A stretch of DNA of 64,000 nt from Parvibaculum sp040390855. GTDB lineage: Bacteria > Pseudomonadota > Alphaproteobacteria > Parvibaculales > Parvibaculaceae. This document shows positions 41,287-49,542 of the stretch, in pieces. Numbering within the stretch: position 1 is the stretch's first letter; every line of letters starts with the position of its first letter. The translations under genes and the position numbers were made by a program. Where the stretch lies: NCBI GenBank assembly GCA_040390855.1, contig JAZJXO010000006.1, forward strand, positions 142,937-206,936, read 5' to 3'. The notes under the pieces are model-generated. The model did no database searches. It was not told the origin of the DNA and worked only from the letters and a program-made list of their open reading frames with translations.

Positions 41287-42543
41287 GTGAGCAAGGCGGA
41301 TGACGATGTCAGCGCAAAATTGGGGCTTGGGGCGGCGGGGTCCAAACTTGAGGCCAAAGGGTCGGGGCTGGTGGCAGATGTCCGTGCGCGTTTTGCGGCG
41401 CGTCCCTATCTCTACGGCACGATCGCGGCTGTCCTTGTCATTCTCGTTTTGTGGCTTGTGTTTTTCCGTGCCGCGCCTGCGCCCGACTATGTGAGCGACA
41501 CGGTGACACGCGGCGACCTCAAAGTGGTGGTGACCGCGACGGGGACGGTCGAGCCTGAAACCTCGATTATCGTCGGTAGTGAAATCTCAGGCCGTATCGA
41601 GCGCGTACTCGCCGACTATAATGACACCGTGAAAAAAGGGCAGGTGCTTCTGGAGATTGACACGACGGCGCTGAAAAGCGCGCTTGCAAAATCCGATGCG
41701 ACGCTTGATGAAAGCCGCGCGACGCTTTTGCAATATGAGGCAACACGCATCGAAGCGGCAGCCAAGTGGAAGCGCTATAAGAGCCTCATTCAGACCAATG
41801 CCATTTCACAGCTTGATCTTGATGCATCGCTTGCCGATTTGAAACGCGCCGAGGCAAATTATGTCGGCGGTCAGGCGCGCGTCAAAGCCAATGAGGCGCA
41901 GCGCGCGGCGGACGAGACGGCACTGTCGAAAGCCGTCATCCGCTCGCCTATCGACGGTATTGTGATCGAACGCAATATCGAACCCGGGCAAACGGTGGCC
42001 GCGACTTTCGAGACGCCGACGCTTTTTACATTGGCTGACGATCTGCGCCGCATGGAATTGCAGGTCAATGTCGATGAAGCCGATGTGGGCCAGGTGCGCG
42101 ACGGCCAGCTCGCGACCTTTACGGTGGATGCCTATCCCAACCGGTTGTTTCAGGCGAAAATCAAGAAGCTCCGCTTTGCCTCGACGACGACAAGCAATGT
42201 TGTCTCCTATGTGGCGGTGCTCGAAATCGACAATTCCGACATGACGCTGCGCCCCGGCATGACGGCAACCGCCGAGATCGTAACGGTCGAGCGCAAGGAC
42301 GTGCTGCTCGTGCCCAATGGCGCAACGCGCTTCACACCGCCGGGCTTTGTCGCGCCGCAGGTGCCGGTCACGGATAGTGGCTATATTTCAAAGCCCGTCT
42401 GGCGTCTGAAAGACGGCAAGCCCGAAGCCGTTGCCCTGCAACTTGGCCTCGCAAATGGTCAGCAGACGGAGGTTCTGAAAGGCGATGTTGCGGCAGGTGA
42501 TGTCGTGATCACGGATGTTCGGGCCAAGGATACCAAAAAGTGA
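41287..42543 (+). CDS. Efflux periplasmic adaptor subunit (MacA-like)
   Basis: A 418-residue membrane-fusion protein. One N-terminal membrane helix (about residues 44-64) anchors it; the periplasmic part has a lipoyl domain (SIIVGSEISGRIERVLADYNDTVKKGQVLLEID and SPIDGIVIERNIEPGQTV), an alpha-hairpin between them and a beta-barrel (LQVNVDEADVGQVRDGQ). It links an inner-membrane ABC exporter to an outer-membrane channel. The start is GTG 41287. Its stop overlaps the next gene, so the three-part unit is MacA-like adaptor, ATPase and permease; no TolC-type gene is in the window. Exported substrate unknown (antibiotic, peptide or lipid). Confidence 0.9.
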   Translation: MSKADDDVSAKLGLGAAGSKLEAKGSGLVADVRARFAARPYLYGTIAAVLVILVLWLVFFRAAPAPDYVSDTVTRGDLKVVVTATGTVEPETSIIVGSEISGRIERVLADYNDTVKKGQVLLEIDTTALKSALAKSDATLDESRATLLQYEATRIEAAAKWKRYKSLIQTNAISQLDLDASLADLKRAEANYVGGQARVKANEAQRAADETALSKAVIRSPIDGIVIERNIEPGQTVAATFETPTLFTLADDLRRMELQVNVDEADVGQVRDGQLATFTVDAYPNRLFQAKIKKLRFASTTTSNVVSYVAVLEIDNSDMTLRPGMTATAEIVTVERKDVLLVPNGATRFTPPGFVAPQVPVTDSGYISKPVWRLKDGKPEAVALQLGLANGQQTEVLKGDVAAGDVVITDVRAKDTKK

Positions 42544-43262
42544 GTGATGTCTCTCCGCCGCTTATTGAATTTCGCGGCGTGCGCAAGATCTACGGTGCGG
42601 GCGAGAGCGAAGTGCGGGCGCTGGCGGGCGTCGATTTCACCATTCGCGATGGCGAGTTTGTCGCCATTATGGGGCCGAGCGGATCGGGCAAATCGACCTG
42701 CATGAACATTGTCGGCTGCCTCGATACGCCGAGTGACGGCAATTATTTCTTTCGTGGTGTCGATGTAGGTAGCCTCACGCGCGATCAGCGTGCCTTGCTG
42801 CGCCGTCATTATCTCGGCTTCGTCTTTCAGGGCTTCAATCTTTTGAAACGCACGACGGCGCTCGAAAATGTCGAGCTGCCGCTCATCTATCGTGGACTGG
42901 AGCGGCGCGAGCGGCATAAGCGGGCCCGTGCGGCGCTTGATGCTGTGGGTCTTGCCGACCGTGCGGGTCACACTTCTGGCGAATTGTCAGGCGGCCAGCA
43001 GCAGCGCGTCGCCATCGCGCGCGCCATTGCGAGCGAGCCCGCCGTGCTGCTCGCCGATGAACCCACCGGCAATCTCGATACGCAGCGCTCGAACGAGATC
43101 ATGGAACTTCTGGTGCGGCTCAACCGCGAACAGAACATCACCATCGTCATGGTGACGCATGAGGCCGACATGGCCGCCTTTGCCGGTCGTGCGGTGCATT
43201 TTCGCGACGGGCTCATCTCGTCGGATGAAACACAGGCAGGAGGCCACCTCCATGCTCATTGA
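42540..43262 (+). CDS. ABC transporter ATP-binding protein (MacB/LolD-type)
   Basis: A 240-residue nucleotide-binding domain: Walker A GPSGSGKST near residue 43, Q-loop in GFVFQGFNLLKRTT, signature LSGGQQQR near 147, Walker B VLLADEPTGNLDT near 167. The QGFNLL form of the Q-loop and the size fit the MacB/LolD group, which pairs with four-helix permeases working by mechanotransmission. It starts with GTG 42540 overlapping the adaptor stop and overlaps the permease start by 11 bases. Cytoplasmic, membrane-bound through the permease. Confidence 0.93.
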   Translation: MSDVSPPLIEFRGVRKIYGAGESEVRALAGVDFTIRDGEFVAIMGPSGSGKSTCMNIVGCLDTPSDGNYFFRGVDVGSLTRDQRALLRRHYLGFVFQGFNLLKRTTALENVELPLIYRGLERRERHKRARAALDAVGLADRAGHTSGELSGGQQQRVAIARAIASEPAVLLADEPTGNLDTQRSNEIMELLVRLNREQNITIVMVTHEADMAAFAGRAVHFRDGLISSDETQAGGHLHAH

Positions 43263-44454
43263 AACGCTGATCCTCGCCGCGCGTGAAATCCGTCGCAATT
43301 TTCTGCGTTCTGCCCTCACCATGCTCGGGATCATCATTGGTGTCGCCGCCGTTATCGCGATGGTGACGCTGGGCGGCGGCGCGCAGCAGAAAGTCTCGGC
43401 GGATATTTCAGGATTGGGCAAGAACCTGCTGATGGTTTTGCCCGGTGCCCGTCAGCACGGGCCCACGGCGGGTGCTCCCAATTTCAAAGCGGTGGATGCA
43501 GACGCGCTCGCGCGCAACATTGCAGGGCTTGAAGCGGTCGCGCCGCTGGCCTCCTCGCCGCAGCGCGCTGTCTATGCCAATGATAACTGGACGACGACGG
43601 TGTCCGGCGTAACTGATGCTTATTTCAAAGTGCGTCAATGGCGTGTGTCGTCGGGTCGTTCTTTTGACGAGGCGGAAATCCGAGCGGGCCGCATCGTCTG
43701 CGTGATTGGCGAGACGGTGCATCGCAAGCTCTACGGGCTTCAGGATCCCATCGGCTCGCGGCTCCGGCTTGGCGCAAGCTCGTGTGAGGTCATCGGCATT
43801 CTGGAAGGCAAAGGGTCTTCGACCTTCGGACAGGATCAGGATGATGTGGTCCTCATGCCGCTTCTCGCCTTTCAGCGGCGCATTTCGGGCTCGGACGATG
43901 TTTCCGTGATCTTCCTCTCGGTCGGTGACGGAGCCTCGATCGACAAAGTGAAAGAGGCGGCGATCGCGCTTCTCCAGCAGCGTCGTCACATTACGCAAGG
44001 CAAGACCGATGATTTTCAGGTGCAGGATATGCGCGAGATTGCGGCGCTCGTGGCTGGCACGACCGCGATGCTGACGGCCTTTCTCGGCGCGGTTGCCGCC
44101 ATATCGCTGCTCGTCGGCGGCATCGGTATTATGAACATCATGCTCGTGTCCGTCACCGAGCGGACGCGCGAGATCGGCATCCGTCTGGCCATTGGTGCCT
44201 ATGAGCGCGAAGTGCTCTTGCAGTTTCTGGTGGAGGCGGGCGCTCTGTCGCTTGCCGGCGGCATTATTGGGATCATCCTTGGCCTGATCATATCGGCGCT
44301 CGTCACTTCGTTTATTGCCATTCCCTTCGTGCTCAACCTGCCGATCATCGCCATTGCCTTTGTCTTCTCGGCGCTGGTCGGTGTGGTGTTTGGCTATTTT
44401 CCGGCCCGCAATGCTGCCCGCCTCGATCCGATTGAGGCGCTGCGTTACGAATAG
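43252..44454 (+). CDS. ABC transporter permease (MacB-type)
   Basis: A 400-residue permease with the MacB layout: one N-terminal helix (SALTMLGIIIGVAAVIAMVTLG), a large periplasmic domain (about residues 45-265), and three C-terminal helices with GIMNIMLVSVTERTREIGIRLAIGA, the FtsX/MacB signature. ATG 43252 follows AGGAGG; the longer open frame from 43159 overlaps the ATPase gene too deeply. It completes the adaptor-ATPase-permease exporter. In E. coli MacB the ATPase and permease are fused; here they are separate chains. Confidence 0.92.
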   Translation: MLIETLILAAREIRRNFLRSALTMLGIIIGVAAVIAMVTLGGGAQQKVSADISGLGKNLLMVLPGARQHGPTAGAPNFKAVDADALARNIAGLEAVAPLASSPQRAVYANDNWTTTVSGVTDAYFKVRQWRVSSGRSFDEAEIRAGRIVCVIGETVHRKLYGLQDPIGSRLRLGASSCEVIGILEGKGSSTFGQDQDDVVLMPLLAFQRRISGSDDVSVIFLSVGDGASIDKVKEAAIALLQQRRHITQGKTDDFQVQDMREIAALVAGTTAMLTAFLGAVAAISLLVGGIGIMNIMLVSVTERTREIGIRLAIGAYEREVLLQFLVEAGALSLAGGIIGIILGLIISALVTSFIAIPFVLNLPIIAIAFVFSALVGVVFGYFPARNAARLDPIEALRYE

Positions 44455-44493
44455 GCTCTTATGTTCCGTAGGGAGCGCGAATTGGAGGGGGAT

Positions 44494-44570
44494 TGGTGAC
44501 TCCGGCGCGATTCGAACGCGCGACCCCCAGATTAGGAATCTGGTGCTCTATCCAGCTGAGCTACGGAGCC
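44494..44570 (-). tRNA. tRNA-Arg (anticodon CCT)
   Basis: Read on the minus strand: acceptor GGCTCCG pairs with CGGAGTC (one G-U), the D-arm is GCTCAGCTGGATAGAGC, the anticodon stem-loop CCAGA TTCCTAA TCTGG has anticodon CCT, and the T-arm is GCGCGTTCGAATCGCGC. An encoded CCA lies at 44496-44494. It reads AGG codons. Confidence 0.95.
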
Positions 44571-45137
44571 GTATCCCTCCCCAGACGGGCTGCCCACAAG
44601 ACGGAATGCCCGCAACGGGACACCTGATTTGCCCCCGTCGCTCACTGTCAGTGCAGCAAAAAGGCGATCCAGGCGCGGGTTGAGGGCGTTTAAACCCTCA
44701 ATTCCGGCACCCTACTTGAGACAAACCTGACCCGCAATGTTTTGAATAGGCACAAATCTGCCTGGTCAAAACGGTCCTTGTCGCGGCGCGGTCTGCACCG
44801 TCAATGCATGATCCTGCCGGTTTTTCTTTGGTTTTCTGCCCTATTTTGAGGGTGTCACACCCTTTGTAGCAGCGGCATAGCCTTTGCTTCTACCGACATT
44901 GGAAACAAGCCGTTTGGCCTAGGCCCCAATGATGAACTGATGGCAAAAGATGTGCATCATGTGGCCTGAAAGCATCAATCTTCCGCTTTACCCAAAGCGC
45001 GAATTGGTCCAAAACGGAGTACATCTATTAGTTGAAGTTGGTTGTTCAGTGTCATACGTGCAAATCATTCTTGAAGACTTTAATTCGGCGGCTTCGGTTG
45101 CTTCCCCCCGTTATGTCGTTTATGGGGGGGCCAACTC
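44571..45137. other. Gene-free stretch between tRNA-Arg and the LuxR-type gene
   Basis: No convincing gene in 567 bases. It contains a 15-base palindrome AGGGTGT-C-ACACCCT at 44849-44863, a possible regulator site, and the structured leader of the LuxR-type gene (45104-45130). A 63-codon open frame at 44950 lacks a ribosome site and family features. The second half is clearly more A/T-rich than the neighbouring genes. Confidence 0.6.
45104..45130 (+). promoter_or_regulatory. C6/G7 hairpin covering the ribosome site of the LuxR-type gene
   Basis: CCCCCC at 45104-45109 can pair with the GGGGGGG at 45124-45130, which is the only candidate Shine-Dalgarno, 7 bases before GTG 45138. The loop is 14 bases. 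Translation may therefore depend on opening this stem, and the homopolymer tracts could change length. Confidence 0.5.
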
Positions 45138-45788
45138 GTGAAAACTCTGATTGTCGGTGAGCAGCCTGTCTTTTGTGAGGGTTTGCGCGGTCTTGTCGGC
45201 CAGCTTGAGGGCATGGACGATGTCACGGTATTGTCCGCTCCGGAAGCCATAACGCGGGTGAGTCCGGAGGGCTACGATCTCATGCTCGTCGAAATTCAGG
45301 GCGCCAACTCGCCGGAACGCTCGGCGGTCCTTCGCAACTTTGTGGCCTCTGGTGCGCGTGTTGCGATTTTCTCCGAACGTGACAATCCCTCCTTCATTCG
45401 CGACGTGATGGAGTTGGGTGTCCGCGCCTTCATTCCCAAAGCGCTTGGCATCAAACTCGTTCTCAATGCGCTGAGTCTTGTTGAAATGGGCGGACGCTAT
45501 GTGCCCGATGCGTTGCTGGCCGCGCGGTCGGAAGGCTTTGCCGAAGCGCCGGAAGCCTTTTTCCACAATAATCAGGAAAAGCTGACGCCGCGCCAGAACG
45601 AAGTGCTGGTGGAGCTTGGCAAAGGTCGCTCCAACCAGGAAATAGCCAGCGAGTTGGGAATCTCCGTGGCGACAGTGAAGCTTCATGTGAATGCGATCCT
45701 GCAGGCGCTGAATGTACGCAACCGCACCGAGGCCGCGATCATCGCGTTGCAAAATACGCGCGCTGCTCCCGCTGCGCCGGTGGCTTGA
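45138..45788 (+). CDS. LuxR-type regulator with degenerate receiver domain
   Basis: A 216-residue two-domain protein. Residues 1-120 have the CheY-like fold (TLIVGEQPVFCEGLRGLV start; S79 and K101 in place), but the acidic pair is replaced by Gly7-Glu8 and the phospho-accepting Asp by Glu52 (YDLMLVEIQG). Residues 148-205 are a LuxR/FixJ HTH (LTPRQNEVLVELGKGRSNQEIASELGISVATVKLHVNAILQALNV). It thus looks like a NarL-type regulator that cannot be phosphorylated normally and may be locked on. It starts with GTG 45138 under a C6/G7 hairpin. No kinase gene adjoins. The SNase-like gene follows 22 bases after its stop. Confidence 0.88.
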   Translation: MKTLIVGEQPVFCEGLRGLVGQLEGMDDVTVLSAPEAITRVSPEGYDLMLVEIQGANSPERSAVLRNFVASGARVAIFSERDNPSFIRDVMELGVRAFIPKALGIKLVLNALSLVEMGGRYVPDALLAARSEGFAEAPEAFFHNNQEKLTPRQNEVLVELGKGRSNQEIASELGISVATVKLHVNAILQALNVRNRTEAAIIALQNTRAAPAAPVA

Positions 45789-45810
45789 GGCAGAAGATTT
45801 GAAGGGCCGC

Positions 45811-46659
45811 GTGCGCGTTATGCAGCCTTTTCCTTTTGCCGGTTTTGCCTTTGTCTTTGCTTTCGTCTTTGGGCTTGGAGCGTCGAATGCGGTGCAGGCC
45901 GATTGCAAACCGGAAAAATCTGAATCTGTCGAGGTAAGTGTCATCGCGCCAGATGGTGTTCTGACGCTTGCCGACGGTCGTGCGTTGCGTCTTGCGGCGC
46001 TGGAACCGCCTATTGATATGCAGGCGCTTGCGGGGTGGACCAATGTCATCACCAAGATCAGACCCGCCCGCGTCACGCTCCATCTCGGCGATAAGCCCGA
46101 AGACCGCTATGGGCAGTTGCAGGGACTGCTTGCCCGTGCCGATGGTCAGTTGGTCGAGGCGCTTCTGCTGCGCGATGGTTTGGCCCGCGTGAGTCCGCGT
46201 GCCGACATGCGTTTCTGCCTTGCAGGGCTTTTGCAGATCGAGGACGAGGCGCGGAAGGCGCATCGCGGCTTATGGGCAGAAGTCGCCAATCTGCCGCTTC
46301 AGGCCACAGACATTGCAGGTCTCGAAGCGCGTGAGGGTCAGTTCGCTTTGGTCGAAGGCGTTGTGACAGATGCTGTCAATCGCAAGGGGCGGCTTTTTCT
46401 CAATTTCGGATCGGACTGGCGGACCGACTTCACGGTGACAGTCGCAGCCGCTGACGCTAGACTCTTTCGTGACGCACGGATCAAAGTAAAAAAGGGAACA
46501 AATCCGGCGATGAAGGGGGAGCGTGTCCGCGTGCGCGGTTATATCGAGCGTTATAACGGGCCGGATATGGTTCTGACCACGCCGGAGCAGTTGGAATTTC
46601 TGAAGCCTGCTGAAAAGGCGGGTCGGATGCATGACGTCGGGAAACTTGGCGCAAAATAG
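45811..46659 (+). CDS. Secreted SNase-like (thermonuclease-fold) protein
   Basis: A 282-residue exported protein. After a signal peptide (about residues 1-31, ending VQA) comes an SNase-like OB fold. The second half of the motif is clear (EDRYGQLQGLLARADGQLVEALLLRDGLARV), but the first half reads LADGRALRLAALEPPID where active nucleases have RLxGIDAPE, so catalytic acid and metal site are doubtful. A second beta-rich domain (about residues 170-265) follows. GTG 45811 gives a basic residue before the hydrophobic core; ATG 45820 is the alternative. It lies between the LuxR-type regulator and an M48 protease, both on the same strand. Confidence 0.75.
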   Translation: MRVMQPFPFAGFAFVFAFVFGLGASNAVQADCKPEKSESVEVSVIAPDGVLTLADGRALRLAALEPPIDMQALAGWTNVITKIRPARVTLHLGDKPEDRYGQLQGLLARADGQLVEALLLRDGLARVSPRADMRFCLAGLLQIEDEARKAHRGLWAEVANLPLQATDIAGLEAREGQFALVEGVVTDAVNRKGRLFLNFGSDWRTDFTVTVAAADARLFRDARIKVKKGTNPAMKGERVRVRGYIERYNGPDMVLTTPEQLEFLKPAEKAGRMHDVGKLGAK

Positions 46660-46673
46660 GCGGCGAAGGAGTG

Positions 46674-48173
46674 ATGCGATCAATGCTGTCAAATCTCCGT
46701 TCGGGCCGCCTTTCGCGCCGCCTCCTGTCCCGCAGTGTCTTTCTTTGCCTGTCATTTGTCCTGTCGGGTGCTCTGGCGGGTTGTGTCACCAATCAGGCCA
46801 CCGGCAAGACGCAACTGGCCACATTGATGTCATCGGACGATGAAGCGGCGGAAGGCGCGAGTGCACACCCGAAAATCGTGAAGGCTTATGGCGGTGTCTA
46901 TGATAACCCCGCTGTCGCTGCCTATGTGGCGGGCGTCACGCAGCGCATTGCCGGTGCCACGCAACTTCCCAAACAGCCTTATCGCGTCACGGTTCTGAAC
47001 ACGCCCGTCATCAATGCTTTCGCGTTGCCCGGCGGCTATGTCTATGTGACGCGCGGTCTTCTCGCCCTCGTCGATGATGAGGCCGAGCTTGCCGGTGTAC
47101 TCGGTCACGAGATCGGCCATGTCATCGCGCGTCACGGGGCGCAGCGCCAGACGGCGGCGCTCGGCACGTCGCTGCTTGGCGCCGTGCTTGGCGCGGTGGC
47201 GGGCAATGGCGCGGTCAATCAGGTGATGGGGCTTGGCGGACAGGGATTGCTCGCAGGCTATTCGCGCGATCAGGAATATGAGGCCGACAGTCTCGGCGTC
47301 CATTATCTTGCCGGTGCCGGATATGATCCTTATGCGCAGGGTGACTTTCTGGCAGCGATGGATGAGAACGCGAAAGCCGAAGCGCTGATTGCGGGTAAAA
47401 GCGAGACAGGTCAATCCGACTGGCTTGCAAGTCATCCGGCAACGCCTCAACGTGTGGCCGCCGCGCGGCGCGAAGCGCAGGCGGCTCAAGTCCCGCGTGG
47501 TCAGGGTGACCGCAACCGTGAGGCGCTTTTCCGCGCAATCAACGGTATGGTTTACGGTGATGCGCCCGAACAGGGAATTGTCCGTGGACGGAGTTTCATT
47601 CACCCCGTTCACCGTTTCCGCTTTGACGTGCCGCAGGGCTATCGTATCGTCAATCAGTCCGATGCCGTCTATGTGTCGGGTCCGCAAAAGGCGCAGGCGA
47701 AGTTTGACAGCGGCAAAAACACGAGTGGGCAGAGCGTTGCGTCTTATCTCGCCAATGTCTGGGCGGATGGCGTGGCCCTGTCGCCGGTCGAGAGGTTCAC
47801 CCTGAACGGATTGCCTGCCGCCAGTGCCACCACAATCATCAATGGGTTCAATGTGATGCTGGTGGCGGTCGAAGTGCCAGACGGCACGGTCTATCGCTTT
47901 CTTCTGGGTGAACCCAAATCGGTAAGTCCGCGCAATCAGGACGGGCTTGTGAGCATCGCCGCGAGCTTCCGCACCATCTCGGCGGCGGAGGCTGCGTCCG
48001 TCAGGCCGATGCGAGTGAAGATCGTGACAGTGAAGGCGGGTGACAGTATCGCGTCTTTGAGTTCCCGGATGCCGTTTCCCGATTTTCAGGCGGAACGCTT
48101 TCGCGCGCTGAACGGTTTGCCCGCAGGCGCAGCGCTTCATGCCGGCCAAAGCGTGAAGATCATCGTTCAGTGA
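46674..48173 (+). CDS. M48 family metalloprotease lipoprotein (BepA/YfgC-like)
   Basis: A 499-residue periplasmic lipoprotein protease. The N-terminus has a lipobox (VLSGALAGC, Cys about residue 37). The zinc motif HEIGH is in AGVLGHEIGHVIARHG (about residue 145), with the downstream Glu in YSRDQEYEADSLGVHY. The C-terminal ~250 residues are not a TPR domain as in E. coli BepA, but a beta-rich region ending in VKIVTVKAGDSIASLSSRM, a LysM-like module ending in AGQSVKIIV. Likely role: quality control of outer-membrane proteins. AAGGAG (46666-46671) lies between two possible ATGs (46674, 46683). Confidence 0.88.
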   Translation: MRSMLSNLRSGRLSRRLLSRSVFLCLSFVLSGALAGCVTNQATGKTQLATLMSSDDEAAEGASAHPKIVKAYGGVYDNPAVAAYVAGVTQRIAGATQLPKQPYRVTVLNTPVINAFALPGGYVYVTRGLLALVDDEAELAGVLGHEIGHVIARHGAQRQTAALGTSLLGAVLGAVAGNGAVNQVMGLGGQGLLAGYSRDQEYEADSLGVHYLAGAGYDPYAQGDFLAAMDENAKAEALIAGKSETGQSDWLASHPATPQRVAAARREAQAAQVPRGQGDRNREALFRAINGMVYGDAPEQGIVRGRSFIHPVHRFRFDVPQGYRIVNQSDAVYVSGPQKAQAKFDSGKNTSGQSVASYLANVWADGVALSPVERFTLNGLPAASATTIINGFNVMLVAVEVPDGTVYRFLLGEPKSVSPRNQDGLVSIAASFRTISAAEAASVRPMRVKIVTVKAGDSIASLSSRMPFPDFQAERFRALNGLPAGAALHAGQSVKIIVQ

Positions 48174-48236
48174 GGTGTGCGACCGCAGGACTGGAATTTT
48201 TTTTAATTTAAAAAAACGTCTGGCAGACCATAACAA

Positions 48237-48264
48237 AAAGGCCCGCTCATATGAGCGGGCCTTT
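48237..48264 (-). terminator. Terminator of the carD gene (28-base perfect palindrome)
   Basis: AAAGGCCCGCTCAT / ATGAGCGGGCCTTT with no unpaired loop bases in the primary sequence. On the minus strand it is followed by TTG after the T-run, just downstream of the carD stop at 48286. It can also stop the opposing M48 gene. Confidence 0.85.
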
Positions 48265-48285
48265 CCGATTTAATCCTTGAGCGGA

Positions 48286-49542
48286 TCAGGCCGCTTCCGG
48301 CTCGTCGTCTTTCACCGGTGCCACTTTTTCGCTGCGGCCGGAACCGCTGGCGAGTGCGGCTTCCACTTTTTTCACAGCCGCTTCATCGTCGATGCGTTCG
48401 ACGGCGGCGACTTCACGGGCCATGCGGTCGAGGGCGGCTTCGTAGAGCTGGCGTTCCGAATATGACTGTTCGGGCTGGCGTTCGGAGCGGAAGAGGTCGC
48501 GCACGACTTCGGCAATCGAGATCAGATCGCCGGAATTGATTTTCGCCTCATATTCCTGCGCGCGACGGCTCCACATGGTGCGTTTGATGCGTGCGCGGCC
48601 TTTGAGCGTTTCGATCGCATTGTCGACAATGGTTGCGTCCGACAGCTTGCGCATCCCGACGGCTTCCCATTTGTGCGTGGGAACGCGCAGCGTCATTTTT
48701 TCCTTGTCGAAATTGATGACAAAGAGTTCAAGCCTGTGGCCTGCCACTTCCTGCTCTTCAATGTCGAGGATCTGACCGACGCCGTGAGCGGGATAGACGA
48801 CATATTCTTTAGCTTTGAAAATCGAACGCGGGTTCGGCTTCTTTTCTTTCGGAGCTTCGGGCTTGGGGGCGGGTGCCGCTTCTGCCTTCACTTCAACTTT
48901 CGCCGCCGGTTTAGCAGGAGCGATTTCAGCTTTGGGGGATTTGCTGGCCTCGGGTTTCTTCATAGAGCTACTGTTTACTTTCGATGCAACTTGGGGCTCG
49001 GCCTTCGCATCTTTGGCCGCGCCCTTCGGGGGTGTCTTGGTCGTCTCTTTGGCGGGCTTTGCTGCCGCCTTTGCCGCTGCCTTGGCGGCATTGGCCACAC
49101 CGGCCTTGAAGGCGGCGATCTTGTCAGCGGTTTTGTTTGCCGCTTTGGGGGCAGCCGCTTTTTCCGGTGCCTTGGCGGCGAGCTTCACGCTGTCGAGCTT
49201 GGCGGCGGGCTTGGCTTTGGCGGCAGGCGCTGAGGCAGCTTTTGCGGTCGTTTTGGGCGCGGGCTTTGTGGGTGCTTTGGCGGCGGGTTTTGTGGCCGCT
49301 TTTACCGCTTGTTTGGCGGGCGCTGCTTTGGCGGCGGGTTTGGCTGCCGCTTTCGTTGCAGGTTTGGCTGCCGTCTTGGCCTTGGCGGCGGGCTTGGCTG
49401 CGGCTTTTGTCGTCTTTGTGGGCACGGGTTTTGCTGCCTTTGACGGCTTGGGCGCGGACTTCGCGCTGGCCGTGATGGTGGTTGTTTTGGCTTTCTGGCC
49501 TGCGGGTGCAGATTTCTGGGGCTTCGTCACTTTGCTCGCCAT
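48286..49542 (-). CDS. carD: CarD/CdnL-type transcription regulator with long histone-H1-like N-terminus
   Basis: A 418-residue protein in two parts. Residues ~240-410 are a CarD_CdnL domain: FKAKEYVVYPAHGVGQILDI is the RNA-polymerase beta-binding Tudor-like part, and TMWSRRAQEYEAKINSGDL with the following helices is the DNA-contacting part that stabilises open promoter complexes. Residues 1-238 are almost only Ala, Lys, Pro, Thr and Ser, with many AAKPAAKA-type repeats, resembling the tail of histone H1 or AlgP. Most alphaproteobacterial CdnL proteins are only about 170 residues. An internal ATG at 48963 (residue 194) starts a short segment of different codon use and could give a shorter form. 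Terminator downstream. Confidence 0.92.
   Translation of the reverse strand: MASKVTKPQKSAPAGQKAKTTTITASAKSAPKPSKAAKPVPTKTTKAAAKPAAKAKTAAKPATKAAAKPAAKAAPAKQAVKAATKPAAKAPTKPAPKTTAKAASAPAAKAKPAAKLDSVKLAAKAPEKAAAPKAANKTADKIAAFKAGVANAAKAAAKAAAKPAKETTKTPPKGAAKDAKAEPQVASKVNSSSMKKPEASKSPKAEIAPAKPAAKVEVKAEAAPAPKPEAPKEKKPNPRSIFKAKEYVVYPAHGVGQILDIEEQEVAGHRLELFVINFDKEKMTLRVPTHKWEAVGMRKLSDATIVDNAIETLKGRARIKRTMWSRRAQEYEAKINSGDLISIAEVVRDLFRSERQPEQSYSERQLYEAALDRMAREVAAVERIDDEAAVKKVEAALASGSGRSEKVAPVKDDEPEAA

Noticed and set aside
44950..45141. 63-codon frame ahead of the LuxR-type gene
   Set aside because: No ribosome site, no family features, and it runs through the C6/G7 leader; kept only as part of the gene-free stretch.
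46830..48236. 468-codon open frame on the minus strand
   Set aside because: Opposite the M48 protease gene, which has HEIGH and a lipobox; the opposite frame has no recognisable domain.
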